Under the pieces are notes generated by a model. It was not told where the DNA came from. It searched no databases and saw only the letters and a program-made list of their open reading frames with translations. A stretch of 64,000 nt of DNA from Flavobacterium sp. KJJ (GTDB taxonomy: Bacteria > Bacteroidota > Bacteroidia > Flavobacteriales > Flavobacteriaceae), in the NCBI RefSeq assembly GCF_000708595.2, contig NZ_JARP01000002.1, positions 372,001 to 436,000 on the forward strand, given 5' to 3'. A program made the translations under genes and the position numbers. Positions 40,723 to 49,519 of this stretch are shown in pieces (position 1 is the first letter of the stretch; each line of letters opens with the position of its first letter).

Positions 40723-42348
40723 ATGAGTCACATAAAACCTATTTGTATTTCTGCATTTGCAATCCTTGTTTTAGCAAGCTGTGGAGCAGGAAAACAAGCA
40801 TCAATTACTGTTGCTGCACAAACATTGACACCAATTGCAATTCCGGTAACAACCGTAAAAAAAGCACCAGTTTCTGAGAATGATTTAAAAAGATGGAGCC
40901 ATTTAGATTTGGTGAAAGATACTATTCCGGGAATGAGCGTTGACAGGGCTTACGCCGAAATATTAAAAGGAAAAACAGGCCAGAAAGTAATTGTAGGTGT
41001 TGTTGATTCAGGTATAGATATTGACCACGAAGATCTAAAAGGAAAAATCTGGACCAATACAAAAGAAATTCCAGGAAACGGAATCGATGATGATAAAAAT
41101 GGTTTTATAGATGATATTCACGGATGGAATTTTCTTGGAAATGCTGTAGACGAAAATCTTGAAATGACTCGTATCATTAAAAAAGGAGACGACGGATCTG
41201 CAGAATATAAAAATGCTCTGGCTCAGTACAACGAAAAAATGAGCAAGGCATTAGAAAGCAAAAAACAAGTAGATTTTTTATTAGATGTTCATAACACGAT
41301 AAAAAAAGCGTTGAACAAATCAACTTATAAAGCCGAAGATTTAAAATCACTTACTTCTGTTGATCCCAAGTTGGCGCAAAGCAAAATGGTGATGAATCAG
41401 GTTTTTGCTAACTCTGACGATGATTTTGATCCAGAAGCTGAGCTTGAAGAATACAGAGAACAGGTTTACAATGAATTGAATTTCAATTTAAACAAAGATT
41501 TTGACGGAAGAAAAATAGTGGGAGATAATCCAGATGATATCAATGATAATCATTACGGAAACAATACCGTTTTTGGTCCAAATAAAGAAAAAGCACTTCA
41601 CGGGACTCACGTAGCCGGAATAATAGCACAGCTTCGCGGCAACAATTTGGGAGGAGACGGTGTTGCAGAGAATGTTGAAATTTTACCAGTTCGATCTGTT
41701 TCTGATGGTGATGAATACGATAAAGATATTGCACTCGGAATTCGTTATGCAGTAGATAATGGAGCAAAAGTAATTAACGGAAGTTTTGGAAAAGGATTTT
41801 CTCCGCATAAACAATGGGTTTTCGATGCTTTAAAATATGCAGCCGATAAAGATGTTTTAATTGTTCATGCAGCAGGAAACGACGGTTATGATATTGATGA
41901 TGTAAAAAACATCAGTTATCCAAATGACGCTCAAGATAATGTTAAAGAGTTTGTAGACAACGTAATAACAGTTGGAGCCATAAACAATGCTTACGGAGAA
42001 AATGTTATCGCAGATTTTTCTAATTTTGGAAAAATAAATGTTGATGTTTTTGCGCCGGGTGTAAAAATTTATGCAAGTGTACCAAACAACAAATACCAAT
42101 ATTTAGAAGGAACATCAATGGCATCTCCTAATGTTGCTGGAGTAGCAGCATTAATTCGTTCTTATTATCCAAAATTAACGGCCTCTCAAGTAAAACACAT
42201 CTTGATGGATTCAGGCATTTTACTTCCTGCAACCGTAAATTTAGGTGAAGACGGAGCACCGAAACCAGCTGCGGAAACTTCTACAACAGGTAAAATAGTT
42301 AATGCATACAATGCCTTATTGATGGCTGAAAAAATGTCTAAAAACTAA
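40723..42348 (+). CDS. S8 family serine peptidase (subtilase) lipoprotein
   Basis: 541 aa. Lipoprotein signal (AFAILVLASCGAG, lipid Cys20). Subtilisin catalytic triad: Asp95 in VVDSGIDIDHEDL, His293 in ALHGTHVAGI, Ser465 in GTSMASPNVAG. The oxyanion Asn is in VHAAGNDG (about 382-389). Between Asp and His lies an unusually long insert of roughly 180 residues, acidic and helical (EAELEEYREQVYNELNF). There is no T9SS tail and no clear propeptide. It probably acts as an outer-membrane-anchored protease. A hairpin and then an M1 peptidase follow in the same direction. Confidence 0.93.
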   Translation: MSHIKPICISAFAILVLASCGAGKQASITVAAQTLTPIAIPVTTVKKAPVSENDLKRWSHLDLVKDTIPGMSVDRAYAEILKGKTGQKVIVGVVDSGIDIDHEDLKGKIWTNTKEIPGNGIDDDKNGFIDDIHGWNFLGNAVDENLEMTRIIKKGDDGSAEYKNALAQYNEKMSKALESKKQVDFLLDVHNTIKKALNKSTYKAEDLKSLTSVDPKLAQSKMVMNQVFANSDDDFDPEAELEEYREQVYNELNFNLNKDFDGRKIVGDNPDDINDNHYGNNTVFGPNKEKALHGTHVAGIIAQLRGNNLGGDGVAENVEILPVRSVSDGDEYDKDIALGIRYAVDNGAKVINGSFGKGFSPHKQWVFDALKYAADKDVLIVHAAGNDGYDIDDVKNISYPNDAQDNVKEFVDNVITVGAINNAYGENVIADFSNFGKINVDVFAPGVKIYASVPNNKYQYLEGTSMASPNVAGVAALIRSYYPKLTASQVKHILMDSGILLPATVNLGEDGAPKPAAETSTTGKIVNAYNALLMAEKMSKN

Positions 42349-42370
42349 TTAAGATAAAATACTAATCCGA

Positions 42371-42397
42371 TGGAAGAGTGGCAACTCTTCCATTTTT
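42371..42397 (+). terminator. Hairpin after the subtilase gene
   Basis: 9-bp stem TGGAAGAGT (42371-42379) with 42384-42392, loop GGCA, then ATTTTTATT. It probably terminates or attenuates transcription between the two peptidase genes. Confidence 0.8.
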
Positions 42398-42409
42398 ATT
42401 AAAACAACC

Positions 42410-44290
42410 ATGCGAAAAATTATACTATTATCCTTTCTGAGTTTAGGTTTAAACACTGCATTTGCACAAAGTGCTCCCTATTGGCAACAACATGTTGATT
42501 ACAAAATGGAAGTATCAATGGATGTAAAAACCTACCAATATAAAGGGAAACAAGAATTGGTTTATACCAATAATTCTCCTGATACTTTAAGAAAAGTTTT
42601 CTACCATTTATACCCAAATGCTTTTCAGCCAGGAAGCGAAATGGATGCCCGTTTGCATTCTATAAAAGATCCGGATGCAAGAATGGTAAATAAAATAAAA
42701 GACGCTGACGGCAAAGATATTAAGCAAAGTCGAATTGAAACTTTAAAACCAAACGAAATAGGATTTTTAAAAATCAGCAATTTTAAGCAAGATGGCGTAA
42801 CAGCACAGACAAGAACTTCAAATACTATTTTAGAAGTAACTTTGGCGAAGCCTATTTTACCAAATTCTAAAACAACTTTTACGTTAGATTTTGACGGTCA
42901 GGTTCCGGTTCAAGTTCGTCGTTCTGGTAGAAATAATAAAGAAGGAGTTGAACTTTCGATGTCGCAATGGTATCCTAAATTAGCTGAATTTGATTTTGAA
43001 GGCTGGCACGCAGATCCTTATATTGCAAGAGAATTTCACGGGGTTTGGGGAGATTTTGATGTAAAAATTACAATCGACGCAGCATACACAATTGGAGGTT
43101 CTGGATATCTACAAGATAAAAATCAAATTGGTCATGGATATGAAGATGCTGGCGTAACAGTTACTTATCCAAAAAAAGCAAAAACGCTGACTTGGCATTT
43201 TATCGCGCCAAACGTTCATGATTTTACCTGGGCCGCTGATAAAGATTATACGCATGATATTGTAAAAGGACCAAACGATGTCGATTTGCACTTCTTCTAC
43301 AAAAACGATCTAAAAACAACTGGAAATTGGAAACAATTAGAGCCTTTAATGGTAAAAGTGATGGATTACTACAATCATAAAGTAGGCGCTTATCCGTACA
43401 AACAATACTCATTTATTCAAGGTGGAGACGGCGGAATGGAGTATGCAATGTGTACTTTGATGCTAGGAAGCGGTACTCTTGAAGGAATTTTAGGGACTGC
43501 AACACATGAATTAGGACATTCTTGGTTTCAGCATATTTTGGCTTCAAACGAGTCTAAACACCCATGGATGGATGAAGGTTTTACAACCTATATTGAAGAC
43601 AGCGCTTTGAATGAATTAAAAGGAGATAAAAAAGAAGTAAATCCTTTTAAAGGAAATTATACCTCTTACTATCAATTAGTTCAATCAGGAAAAGAACAGC
43701 CGCAAACTACTCACGGTGACCGTTATGACGAAAACAGACCTTACAGTGTTTCATCTTATATAAAAGGAAGTATTTTCTTGTCGCAATTAGTTTATGTTAT
43801 CGGACAAGAGAATTTAGATGCTACTTTAAAAAGATATTTTAATGATTTTAAATTCAAGCACCCAACGCCAAACGATATCAAAAGATCTGCGGAAAGAGTT
43901 TCTGGAGCAGAATTAGATTGGTATTTAATTGACTGGGCTGAAACGACTAACACAATTGATTACGGAATTAAAAATGTAGAAGATAATTCAGGGAAAACTA
44001 CAGTTAGTCTAGAAAGAATTGGAAGAATGCCAATGCCAATAGATTTAAAAGTAGAGTATACAGACGGAACTTCTGAAGCTTTCTACATTCCGTTAAGAAT
44101 GATGAATTTCATTAAGCCAAATCCAAACCCGAACGAAAAAAGAACTGTTTTAGCTGATTGGGCTTGGGCACAGTCAAACTACAGTTTTACAATCGACAAA
44201 AATAAAACTGCAATCAAAAAAATCACTATAGATCCAAGCGGATTAATGGCCGATGCAAAAGCTGCAAATAATGTTTTTGAAGTGAAGTAA
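42410..44290 (+). CDS. M1 family zinc metallopeptidase
   Basis: 626 aa with signal peptide MRKIILLSFLSLGLNTAFA. Aminopeptidase-N-type domain order: N-terminal beta domain (about 30-220), then the catalytic domain with GGMEYAMCT (341-349), the relaxed form of the substrate-binding GxMEN motif, and HELGH (366-370). The third zinc ligand is Glu389 in WMDEGFTTYIED, and a C-terminal beta/helical part follows. No transmembrane anchor or T9SS domain, so periplasmic. It follows the subtilase by 61 bp with a terminator-like hairpin between. Confidence 0.94.
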   Translation: MRKIILLSFLSLGLNTAFAQSAPYWQQHVDYKMEVSMDVKTYQYKGKQELVYTNNSPDTLRKVFYHLYPNAFQPGSEMDARLHSIKDPDARMVNKIKDADGKDIKQSRIETLKPNEIGFLKISNFKQDGVTAQTRTSNTILEVTLAKPILPNSKTTFTLDFDGQVPVQVRRSGRNNKEGVELSMSQWYPKLAEFDFEGWHADPYIAREFHGVWGDFDVKITIDAAYTIGGSGYLQDKNQIGHGYEDAGVTVTYPKKAKTLTWHFIAPNVHDFTWAADKDYTHDIVKGPNDVDLHFFYKNDLKTTGNWKQLEPLMVKVMDYYNHKVGAYPYKQYSFIQGGDGGMEYAMCTLMLGSGTLEGILGTATHELGHSWFQHILASNESKHPWMDEGFTTYIEDSALNELKGDKKEVNPFKGNYTSYYQLVQSGKEQPQTTHGDRYDENRPYSVSSYIKGSIFLSQLVYVIGQENLDATLKRYFNDFKFKHPTPNDIKRSAERVSGAELDWYLIDWAETTNTIDYGIKNVEDNSGKTTVSLERIGRMPMPIDLKVEYTDGTSEAFYIPLRMMNFIKPNPNPNEKRTVLADWAWAQSNYSFTIDKNKTAIKKITIDPSGLMADAKAANNVFEVK

Positions 44291-44311
44291 TTTCAAAAAG
44301 AAATCAAATAA

Positions 44312-44347
44312 AAAAAGCCCTTAAAACTAATTTTAAGGGCTTTTTCT
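44312..44347 (+). terminator. Bidirectional terminator between the M1 peptidase and DUF418 genes
   Basis: 15-bp perfect stem AAAAAGCCCTTAAAA (44312-44326) with 44331-44345, 4-nt loop. It serves both convergent genes. Confidence 0.9.
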
Positions 44348-44367
44348 TTTCAAATTTATCTAAGATT

Positions 44368-45567
44368 TTATGTTGTTTTTATTTCTGTAACAACGGCTGT
44401 CTGTGTTTTCTTAAAAGGAAATAATTTTCGGTAACTTGCCGATCTCCACAACCATTCGATTGGTCCGTAATTGAATTTTGAAAGCCACCATTTGCTGATA
44501 AACAATTGAAGAATAAAAACAAAAATAGCCAAGGTAAAGTAAAACCAATACGGCATTGAGTCTGCAATCCCAAAACCAATTCCGGAAAAGATAAAAGCAC
44601 CCAATATATTTTGTGTCATATAATTGGTTAAAGTCATTTTTCCGCCGGCACTAAAATAACTGAAAATCGTTTTTAGTTTTCCATTTGTATACAATAAAGA
44701 AATCCCGGTTGCGATAAAAATCATTGTACTTAAAAACAACCAATAAATTGGATGAAAGATCTTGAAAATGGCAACTTGTTTATAAAAAATGATCAAATTA
44801 AAACCTACACCAATAATAAGGGCTATGGCTAAACTAATCCAAAGTGTGCGTTTTAATACTTTTTTCAATTCGTTTAAACGATTAAAGAAATCTAATTTTT
44901 GAAGCAAGAAGCCAAAAAGCATGCACGCAAACATTACAATATGTGCAGTAATGGCATAACCTGGAATAATAATTTGTTCGTAAAATGAAGCCAATAAATT
45001 AAATCTAAAAAAGTCGATCCAGTTTCCGGAATGATATAGTTTTAAATATTCAGGATTAGTGGCAATTTCAGGATGTTCGACTTTAAGGCCGTTTACATAA
45101 GCCATTACAAACGGAATAGTAAGAACAAGAACGCCTGAAATTATGGCCAATGTTTTAGCAGAACATTTGTAAAAAAGCAACATTACAAGTCCTAAAAAAG
45201 CATAATCTTTTAAGATGTCTCCAAGCCAAAAAGCTGAATTAATAAACGCCAATACAAAAAGCAAGATCATTCTCCAGGCAAAAAATGTGACTGGGTTTTT
45301 GCCTTTCGCAGCTACATTATTAATTAAAATAGCGAAGCCATAGCCAAATAAGAGCGTTAATAAAGTCCAAGACTTTGCGGCAAAAAAATACCGGTTAAAA
45401 TATATAAGTACTTCAGATAAAATACTGTTGTTGATTTTGTGAGGCACACCGATGTATAAAAAATCAGAGTAATTGCCAATAGCAACACCTAAAATTGCCC
45501 AGCCTCTAAGGATATCGACAATAGCAGTTCTTTTGCTTTGTTCGATCGGATGATAAGAATTTGTCAT
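44368..45567 (-). CDS. DUF418 family membrane protein (YeiB-like)
   Basis: 399 aa with about ten hydrophobic segments; a polytopic inner-membrane protein. The start DILRGWAILGVAIGNYSDF and the C-terminal block MTLTNYMTQNILGAFIFSGIG followed by NYGPIEWLWR belong to the DUF418/acyltransferase-like membrane family. No catalytic residues are established for this family and the function is unknown. It is transcribed alone from the promoter at 45636-45664. Confidence 0.88.
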   Translation of the reverse strand: MTNSYHPIEQSKRTAIVDILRGWAILGVAIGNYSDFLYIGVPHKINNSILSEVLIYFNRYFFAAKSWTLLTLLFGYGFAILINNVAAKGKNPVTFFAWRMILLFVLAFINSAFWLGDILKDYAFLGLVMLLFYKCSAKTLAIISGVLVLTIPFVMAYVNGLKVEHPEIATNPEYLKLYHSGNWIDFFRFNLLASFYEQIIIPGYAITAHIVMFACMLFGFLLQKLDFFNRLNELKKVLKRTLWISLAIALIIGVGFNLIIFYKQVAIFKIFHPIYWLFLSTMIFIATGISLLYTNGKLKTIFSYFSAGGKMTLTNYMTQNILGAFIFSGIGFGIADSMPYWFYFTLAIFVFILQLFISKWWLSKFNYGPIEWLWRSASYRKLFPFKKTQTAVVTEIKTT

Positions 45568-45635
45568 TTGATTAACATTTTTGTTTGTGATTTGATTGAT
45601 GATTTAAGATAAACTTGAAATTATTTTAACGCAAC

Positions 45636-45664
45636 CAAAAGTAAGAAAATTATGTAATTGGCAA
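45636..45664 (-). promoter_or_regulatory. Promoter of the DUF418 gene
   Basis: Minus strand: TTG (45662-45664), 18 bp, TACTTTTG (45636-45643); good -33/-7 match, 69 bp before the ATG. Confidence 0.7.
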
Positions 45665-45691
45665 ATTTTATCTTAATTTATTTTAATAAAA

Positions 45692-45734
45692 AAATGCATC
45701 ATCATAAAAGACAGGCTTTTATAATGATGCATTT
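45692..45734 (-). terminator. Terminator of the DUF885 gene
   Basis: Stem AAATGCATCAT (45692-45702) with 45724-45734, plus an inner pair ATAAAAG/CTTTTAT; on the minus strand it is followed by T's. Confidence 0.75.
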
Positions 45735-45761
45735 CTTAAAATGAGCATTTTTTTAGTTTTT

Positions 45762-47516
45762 CTATAAAATTTCTCCCCAGCTTTTTTCGTCCTTTAATAA
45801 TAATTCTCTTAAAATCTGAACTGGAGGCATGCCGTTATCCAGCATGGCGTCGTTAAATTTTTGCAGGCTATAATTACTGCCTTCTTGTTTTTTATAGTCT
45901 TCACGAAGTTTTAAAATTTGTAATTTTCCTAAAGTATAAAACAAATAACCTGGATCGTAAGTTCCTCTTAAAGCTTCCTGACGTGATGGTTTATCGCCTT
46001 GATACCAGTTATTCATGAAAAACTTAGTGGCATCATCAACATTCATTCCGTGACAATGAGTATTAATAGAAACACATAAACGACAAATTCTCAAAAGTGC
46101 ATCGCCAGATTGCGCCAAACGATATTTTGCGGCTTTAATCGGATCTCCGTTGTTGCCGTATCCTTCGTCAATCATCATTTTTTCAGTATAATGCGCCCAG
46201 CCTTCAACATAAGCATAACTCATAAAAACCTTTTGGATTTTAGATGTTTTAGAAGCATTCGAATGTAAGAACTGTGTGTAATGTCCAGGATATGCTTCGT
46301 GAATAGAAACAATATCAGTTGTATAATAATTAAATTGTGCCATCCAATCTTCTTGCTGTTTTGGTGTCCATTTAGGATCTACAGGAGTGATGTAGTAAAA
46401 AGCCTGAGTAGCTTTTGTCTCAAACGGACCGGGAGAATCCATAGAAGCAGTGCTTGTAGCACGTGCATAAGCAGGAGTTTCCTGAATTTTGACACGAACT
46501 TCCGAAGGCATCGTTACGATTTTATGATCAATTAAATATTGACGAATTGCTTCGATATTCTTTTTGGCATCTGGAATAAGGTTTTGAGCCGTTGGATGCT
46601 CTTTTTGCATGTCATTATAAACGTCAATCGGTTTTTTATTTGGGTTGATGATTTTTGCTGCAGCATTAAAAGAAGCCTGTTCTTTTTTTAATTCCTTTAA
46701 ACCAATTGCCAAAATTTCATCTGGAGACAATTTAATTTCTTCCTGATACAACAGCATTTTTTTGTAGTTGTCTACACCAATTGCATATTTGTTAGTCGCT
46801 TTTGGCAGTTTTTCTTTTTCTAAAAATGCGGCATAATCATTAATGGCCGCAATCGCATTTTTATTGGCTTCTGTAAAAGCCTTCATTAAACTGTCGTTTT
46901 TAACATCTTTTAAAGCAACTAATAAATCATTTCCCAAAAACGAAGCAGAACCTTTTGCAATATCGATCGCTAATTGAATGTGAGGCAGGGCAAGTGAATC
47001 CTGCAAGTTTTCTTTAGCATCTTTATAAATTCTCGGCGCTTCTTTTTCAATGGCAATAATCGATTTTATTTGTTCTTCTAACGGAGCAAAATTTCGTTGA
47101 ATATAAATGTTGACATCAATTGCGCCCGCATATGTCATAGGGTTTTTGTTGAAAGGTTTTAAATCTTCAAAAGAAAATAATTCGTTTTTGACATTCGATT
47201 TAATGATTTTCCAATCGTAGTAGTTTTTTTTGCTTAAAGCAGAAGAATCAATAGCAGCGAATTGGCTGTCGAATTTTTTAAGTGCAGCAATTCGAGCAGC
47301 AATAGTTTTTTTATTAAAGTGGCCTACTTTTCCGTCGTATTCGTGAAGTCCTAAATAAACACCCATTTGCGGGTTCCATTCTAGATTTTGGGTAATGTAT
47401 TCTTCAGATAACTTCAGAAAAGCTTCGTCGCCAGATCCTGAAGAATCGTCCTGTTTTTTATTACAGCTAAAAATCGAAAAAAATAAAATGGAAGATAGAA
47501 TGAAAATATTTTTCAT
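45762..47516 (-). CDS. DUF885 domain lipoprotein, predicted metallopeptidase-like
   Basis: 584 aa. Lipoprotein signal (SSILFFSIFSC, then NKKQDDSSGSGDE; again an acidic patch near the lipid Cys). The rest is the DUF885 family fold. Its hallmark VSIHEAYPGHYTQFLH (about residue 405) gives an HEAYPGH element resembling a stretched zinc motif, and further on come YVEGWAHYTEKMMIDEG and RGTYDPGYLFYTLGKLQI. Family members are thought to be zinc peptidases acting on peptides in the envelope. The gene stands alone, with a TATTTTTG box upstream. Confidence 0.88.
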   Translation of the reverse strand: MKNIFILSSILFFSIFSCNKKQDDSSGSGDEAFLKLSEEYITQNLEWNPQMGVYLGLHEYDGKVGHFNKKTIAARIAALKKFDSQFAAIDSSALSKKNYYDWKIIKSNVKNELFSFEDLKPFNKNPMTYAGAIDVNIYIQRNFAPLEEQIKSIIAIEKEAPRIYKDAKENLQDSLALPHIQLAIDIAKGSASFLGNDLLVALKDVKNDSLMKAFTEANKNAIAAINDYAAFLEKEKLPKATNKYAIGVDNYKKMLLYQEEIKLSPDEILAIGLKELKKEQASFNAAAKIINPNKKPIDVYNDMQKEHPTAQNLIPDAKKNIEAIRQYLIDHKIVTMPSEVRVKIQETPAYARATSTASMDSPGPFETKATQAFYYITPVDPKWTPKQQEDWMAQFNYYTTDIVSIHEAYPGHYTQFLHSNASKTSKIQKVFMSYAYVEGWAHYTEKMMIDEGYGNNGDPIKAAKYRLAQSGDALLRICRLCVSINTHCHGMNVDDATKFFMNNWYQGDKPSRQEALRGTYDPGYLFYTLGKLQILKLREDYKKQEGSNYSLQKFNDAMLDNGMPPVQILRELLLKDEKSWGEIL

Positions 47517-47573
47517 AATGTTTTTGGTTTGAAAATAGGTTAATTAAATAATTGAAATTCAATAAATAACAAT

Positions 47574-47581
47574 CAAAAATA
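47574..47581 (-). promoter_or_regulatory. -7 box upstream of the DUF885 gene
   Basis: TATTTTTG on the minus strand (TAnnTTTG), 57 bp before the ATG; no -33 at normal spacing. Confidence 0.5.
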
Positions 47582-47609
47582 GCAAATTTTCAAACCAAAA
47601 ACGGATTTT

Positions 47610-48551
47610 TTATGCTCCTAAATGTTCCAGCATATCTTTTGTCATTGACTCAAGATCAAAAGTATGTTTCCAATCCCAATCTTCTCTTGCAGACGAGTCA
47701 TCGATACTTGCCGGCCAGCTGTCCGCAATTTTCTGACGGAAATCTGGATTATAGGTAATTTCAAATTCAGGAATATGTTTTTTAATTTCTGCAGCAATTT
47801 CGGTTGGAGTAAAACTCATTGCAGCCAAATTGTATGAAGAATGTATTTTGATTTTTTCAGCCGGAGCTTTCATAATATTGATGGTTGCTTCAATAGCATC
47901 ATCCATATACATCATCGGCATTTTGGTTTCAGACGACAAAAAGCATTCGTATTTTTTATCGGCGATCGCTTTATAAAATATATCAACCGCATAATCTGTA
48001 GTGCCGCCGCCTGGAGGTGTCGACCAGCTGATTAAACCTGGATAACGAATACTGCGAACATCAACACCATAAATATTATGATAGTATTCGCACCATCTTT
48101 CGCCAGATTGTTTACTGATTCCGTAAACTGTAGAAGGTTCCATAATAGTGTACTGCGGTGTATTTTCTTTTGGAGTCGTTGGTCCAAAAACAGCAATACT
48201 GGATGGCCAGAAAATCTTTTTTATTTTTTTTGCTTTCGCCAAATTCAAAACGTGAAATAATGAATTCATATTTAGATCCCAGGCAAATGCAGGATTTTTT
48301 TCGGCTGTAGCAGACAAAAGTGCTGCCATCAAATAAATATCGGTAATTTGATGCACCTCAACAAGATGTTCAATTTGATTAAAATCTAAAGCATTGACCA
48401 CTTCAAAAGGTCCAGAATTTACAACGTCAGTATTTAATTTTCGAATATCAGAAGCAATTACATTTTCTGTTCCGTATAACTTACGCAGCTTTTGAGTCAG
48501 CTCTGTCCCAATCTGACCGCAAGCGCCAATGATCAATATTTTTGGATTCAT
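47610..48551 (-). CDS. tdh: SDR-type L-threonine 3-dehydrogenase
   Basis: 313 aa, an extended short-chain dehydrogenase. NAD-binding GACGQIG (9-15), the substrate-pocket PSSIAVFGP (116-124), and the catalytic Tyr143/Lys147 in YGISK. The later SIRYPGLISWSTPPGGGTTDYA is the hallmark of SDR-type threonine dehydrogenases rather than sugar epimerases. It oxidises L-threonine to 2-amino-3-ketobutyrate. The usual partner, glycine C-acetyltransferase (kbl), is not in the window. Own -7 box at 48572-48579. The annotation as TDH rather than generic epimerase rests on the PGLISW block and length. Confidence 0.88.
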   Translation of the reverse strand: MNPKILIIGACGQIGTELTQKLRKLYGTENVIASDIRKLNTDVVNSGPFEVVNALDFNQIEHLVEVHQITDIYLMAALLSATAEKNPAFAWDLNMNSLFHVLNLAKAKKIKKIFWPSSIAVFGPTTPKENTPQYTIMEPSTVYGISKQSGERWCEYYHNIYGVDVRSIRYPGLISWSTPPGGGTTDYAVDIFYKAIADKKYECFLSSETKMPMMYMDDAIEATINIMKAPAEKIKIHSSYNLAAMSFTPTEIAAEIKKHIPEFEITYNPDFRQKIADSWPASIDDSSAREDWDWKHTFDLESMTKDMLEHLGA

Positions 48552-48571
48552 TTATGAAGATTTTAGTATGG

Positions 48572-48579
48572 CAAATATA
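48572..48579 (-). promoter_or_regulatory. -7 box upstream of tdh
   Basis: TATATTTG on the minus strand, 20 bp before the ATG; matches TAnnTTTG. Confidence 0.55.
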
Positions 48580-48670
48580 ACGTTTTCGCAAATAATTTTA
48601 CTTTTTAGGAGATGAAATTATAAATTTAACAAAGATAAAGTTTGTTTTTTGGATTATTCTCGAAATGAAA

Positions 48671-48817
48671 TTTAACCGCAAAGCACGCAAAATTTTTAAT
48701 CAATAAGTTTTTTTTAAAACAAAAAGGTCGCAAAGCTAAATGTTGAACTAGCTCTGCGAACTTTATCTTTTCTAAACTTTCTATAAGACAGGAAACTTTG
48801 CGTGCTTTGCGGTTAAA
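48671..48817. repeat. Nested palindromic element, CCGCAAAG family (copy 3)
   Basis: The outer 21-bp perfect inverted repeat 48671-48691 (TTTAACCGCAAAGCACG..) pairs with 48797-48817. The inner pair AAGGTCGCAAAGCTA (from about 48724) with TAGCTCTGCGAACTTT (48749-48764) is imperfect. Unlike the other copies it lies between divergent genes, so it is not a terminator for either. Confidence 0.85.
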
Positions 48818-48892
48818 TTCACAAGCAAATAATAACAATGATTTATAGAATCTTTAGCAAAAATCAGAATTCGTAATTGTAAATTTACTTTG

Positions 48893-48900
48893 TAACTTTG
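48893..48900 (+). promoter_or_regulatory. -7 box upstream of the lipoprotein-mfd unit
   Basis: TAACTTTG matches TAnnTTTG. Its position makes ATG 48908 nearly leaderless, which helps favour the ATG at 48920 for the lipoprotein. Confidence 0.55.
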
Positions 48901-48919
48901 TAGCTTAATGTTTTACCAA

Positions 48920-49519
48920 ATGAAATATAAAATATCTCTTTTTCTGCTTTTGATTTTTGTACTGAATTCATGTCAAAATGAAGATGAAAAACGTCGTGCT
49001 GAAAACGAAAAAGAAGCTAAAAAAAAGGAAATCATTTTTAATAATATCAATAAAGGCTGGGTTTTCATTGACGAGCCAATTAACGATATCGCACAACAAA
49101 AAATAAGTTCGTGGACTGAATGGCGCGATTTTTTAAAAGAAATCGGAGATAAACCAAGAAAGACAATCGGAGCTTTTCAAAAAAAGTCAAAAGCGATTTC
49201 AAAAAAAGCAATGGCTTTAAACAATAATATTCCTCCAGAATTTAACCAGCCTGTAATCAAAAGCCGGATTTCTATTTTGATTACCAAAGTCAGAATGTTG
49301 GATTTGTTTATTAATTTGAATAAAATTCCAGATGAAAAAGTGACTTTTTTAATTGGAGATATCAACAAAGAACTTGTTTCATTAGAAAGACAAATGGATA
49401 AAATTGTCGAAAAAGCTAAAATTCCGAAAGAAGAAGGAGAAGCTGATTTTCTTAAAATGTTAGATACAACACGCGCGATTCCGAATACGCCTTTAGATAA
49501 AAATTTACAAGTTGAGTAA
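48920..49519 (+). CDS. Small lipoprotein of unknown function upstream of mfd
   Basis: 199 aa from ATG 48920, giving the lipoprotein signal MKYKISLFLLLIFVLNSC with lipid Cys18; an ATG four codons earlier is possible. A charged helix (EDEKRRAENEKEAKKKEIIF) follows, then a mostly helical body with WTEWRDFLKEIGDKPRK, KSRISILITKVRMLDLFI and INKELVSLERQMDKIVEK. No named domain is recognised. Its stop overlaps the mfd start by 8 bases, so the two are translationally coupled. An envelope lipoprotein coupled to a DNA-repair factor is unexplained. Confidence 0.78.
   Translation: MKYKISLFLLLIFVLNSCQNEDEKRRAENEKEAKKKEIIFNNINKGWVFIDEPINDIAQQKISSWTEWRDFLKEIGDKPRKTIGAFQKKSKAISKKAMALNNNIPPEFNQPVIKSRISILITKVRMLDLFINLNKIPDEKVTFLIGDINKELVSLERQMDKIVEKAKIPKEEGEADFLKMLDTTRAIPNTPLDKNLQVE

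Noticed and set aside
47610..48551. UDP-sugar epimerase
   Set aside because: The Rossmann start fits, but the PGLISWSTPPGGGTTDYA block and 313-aa length point to SDR-type threonine dehydrogenase.
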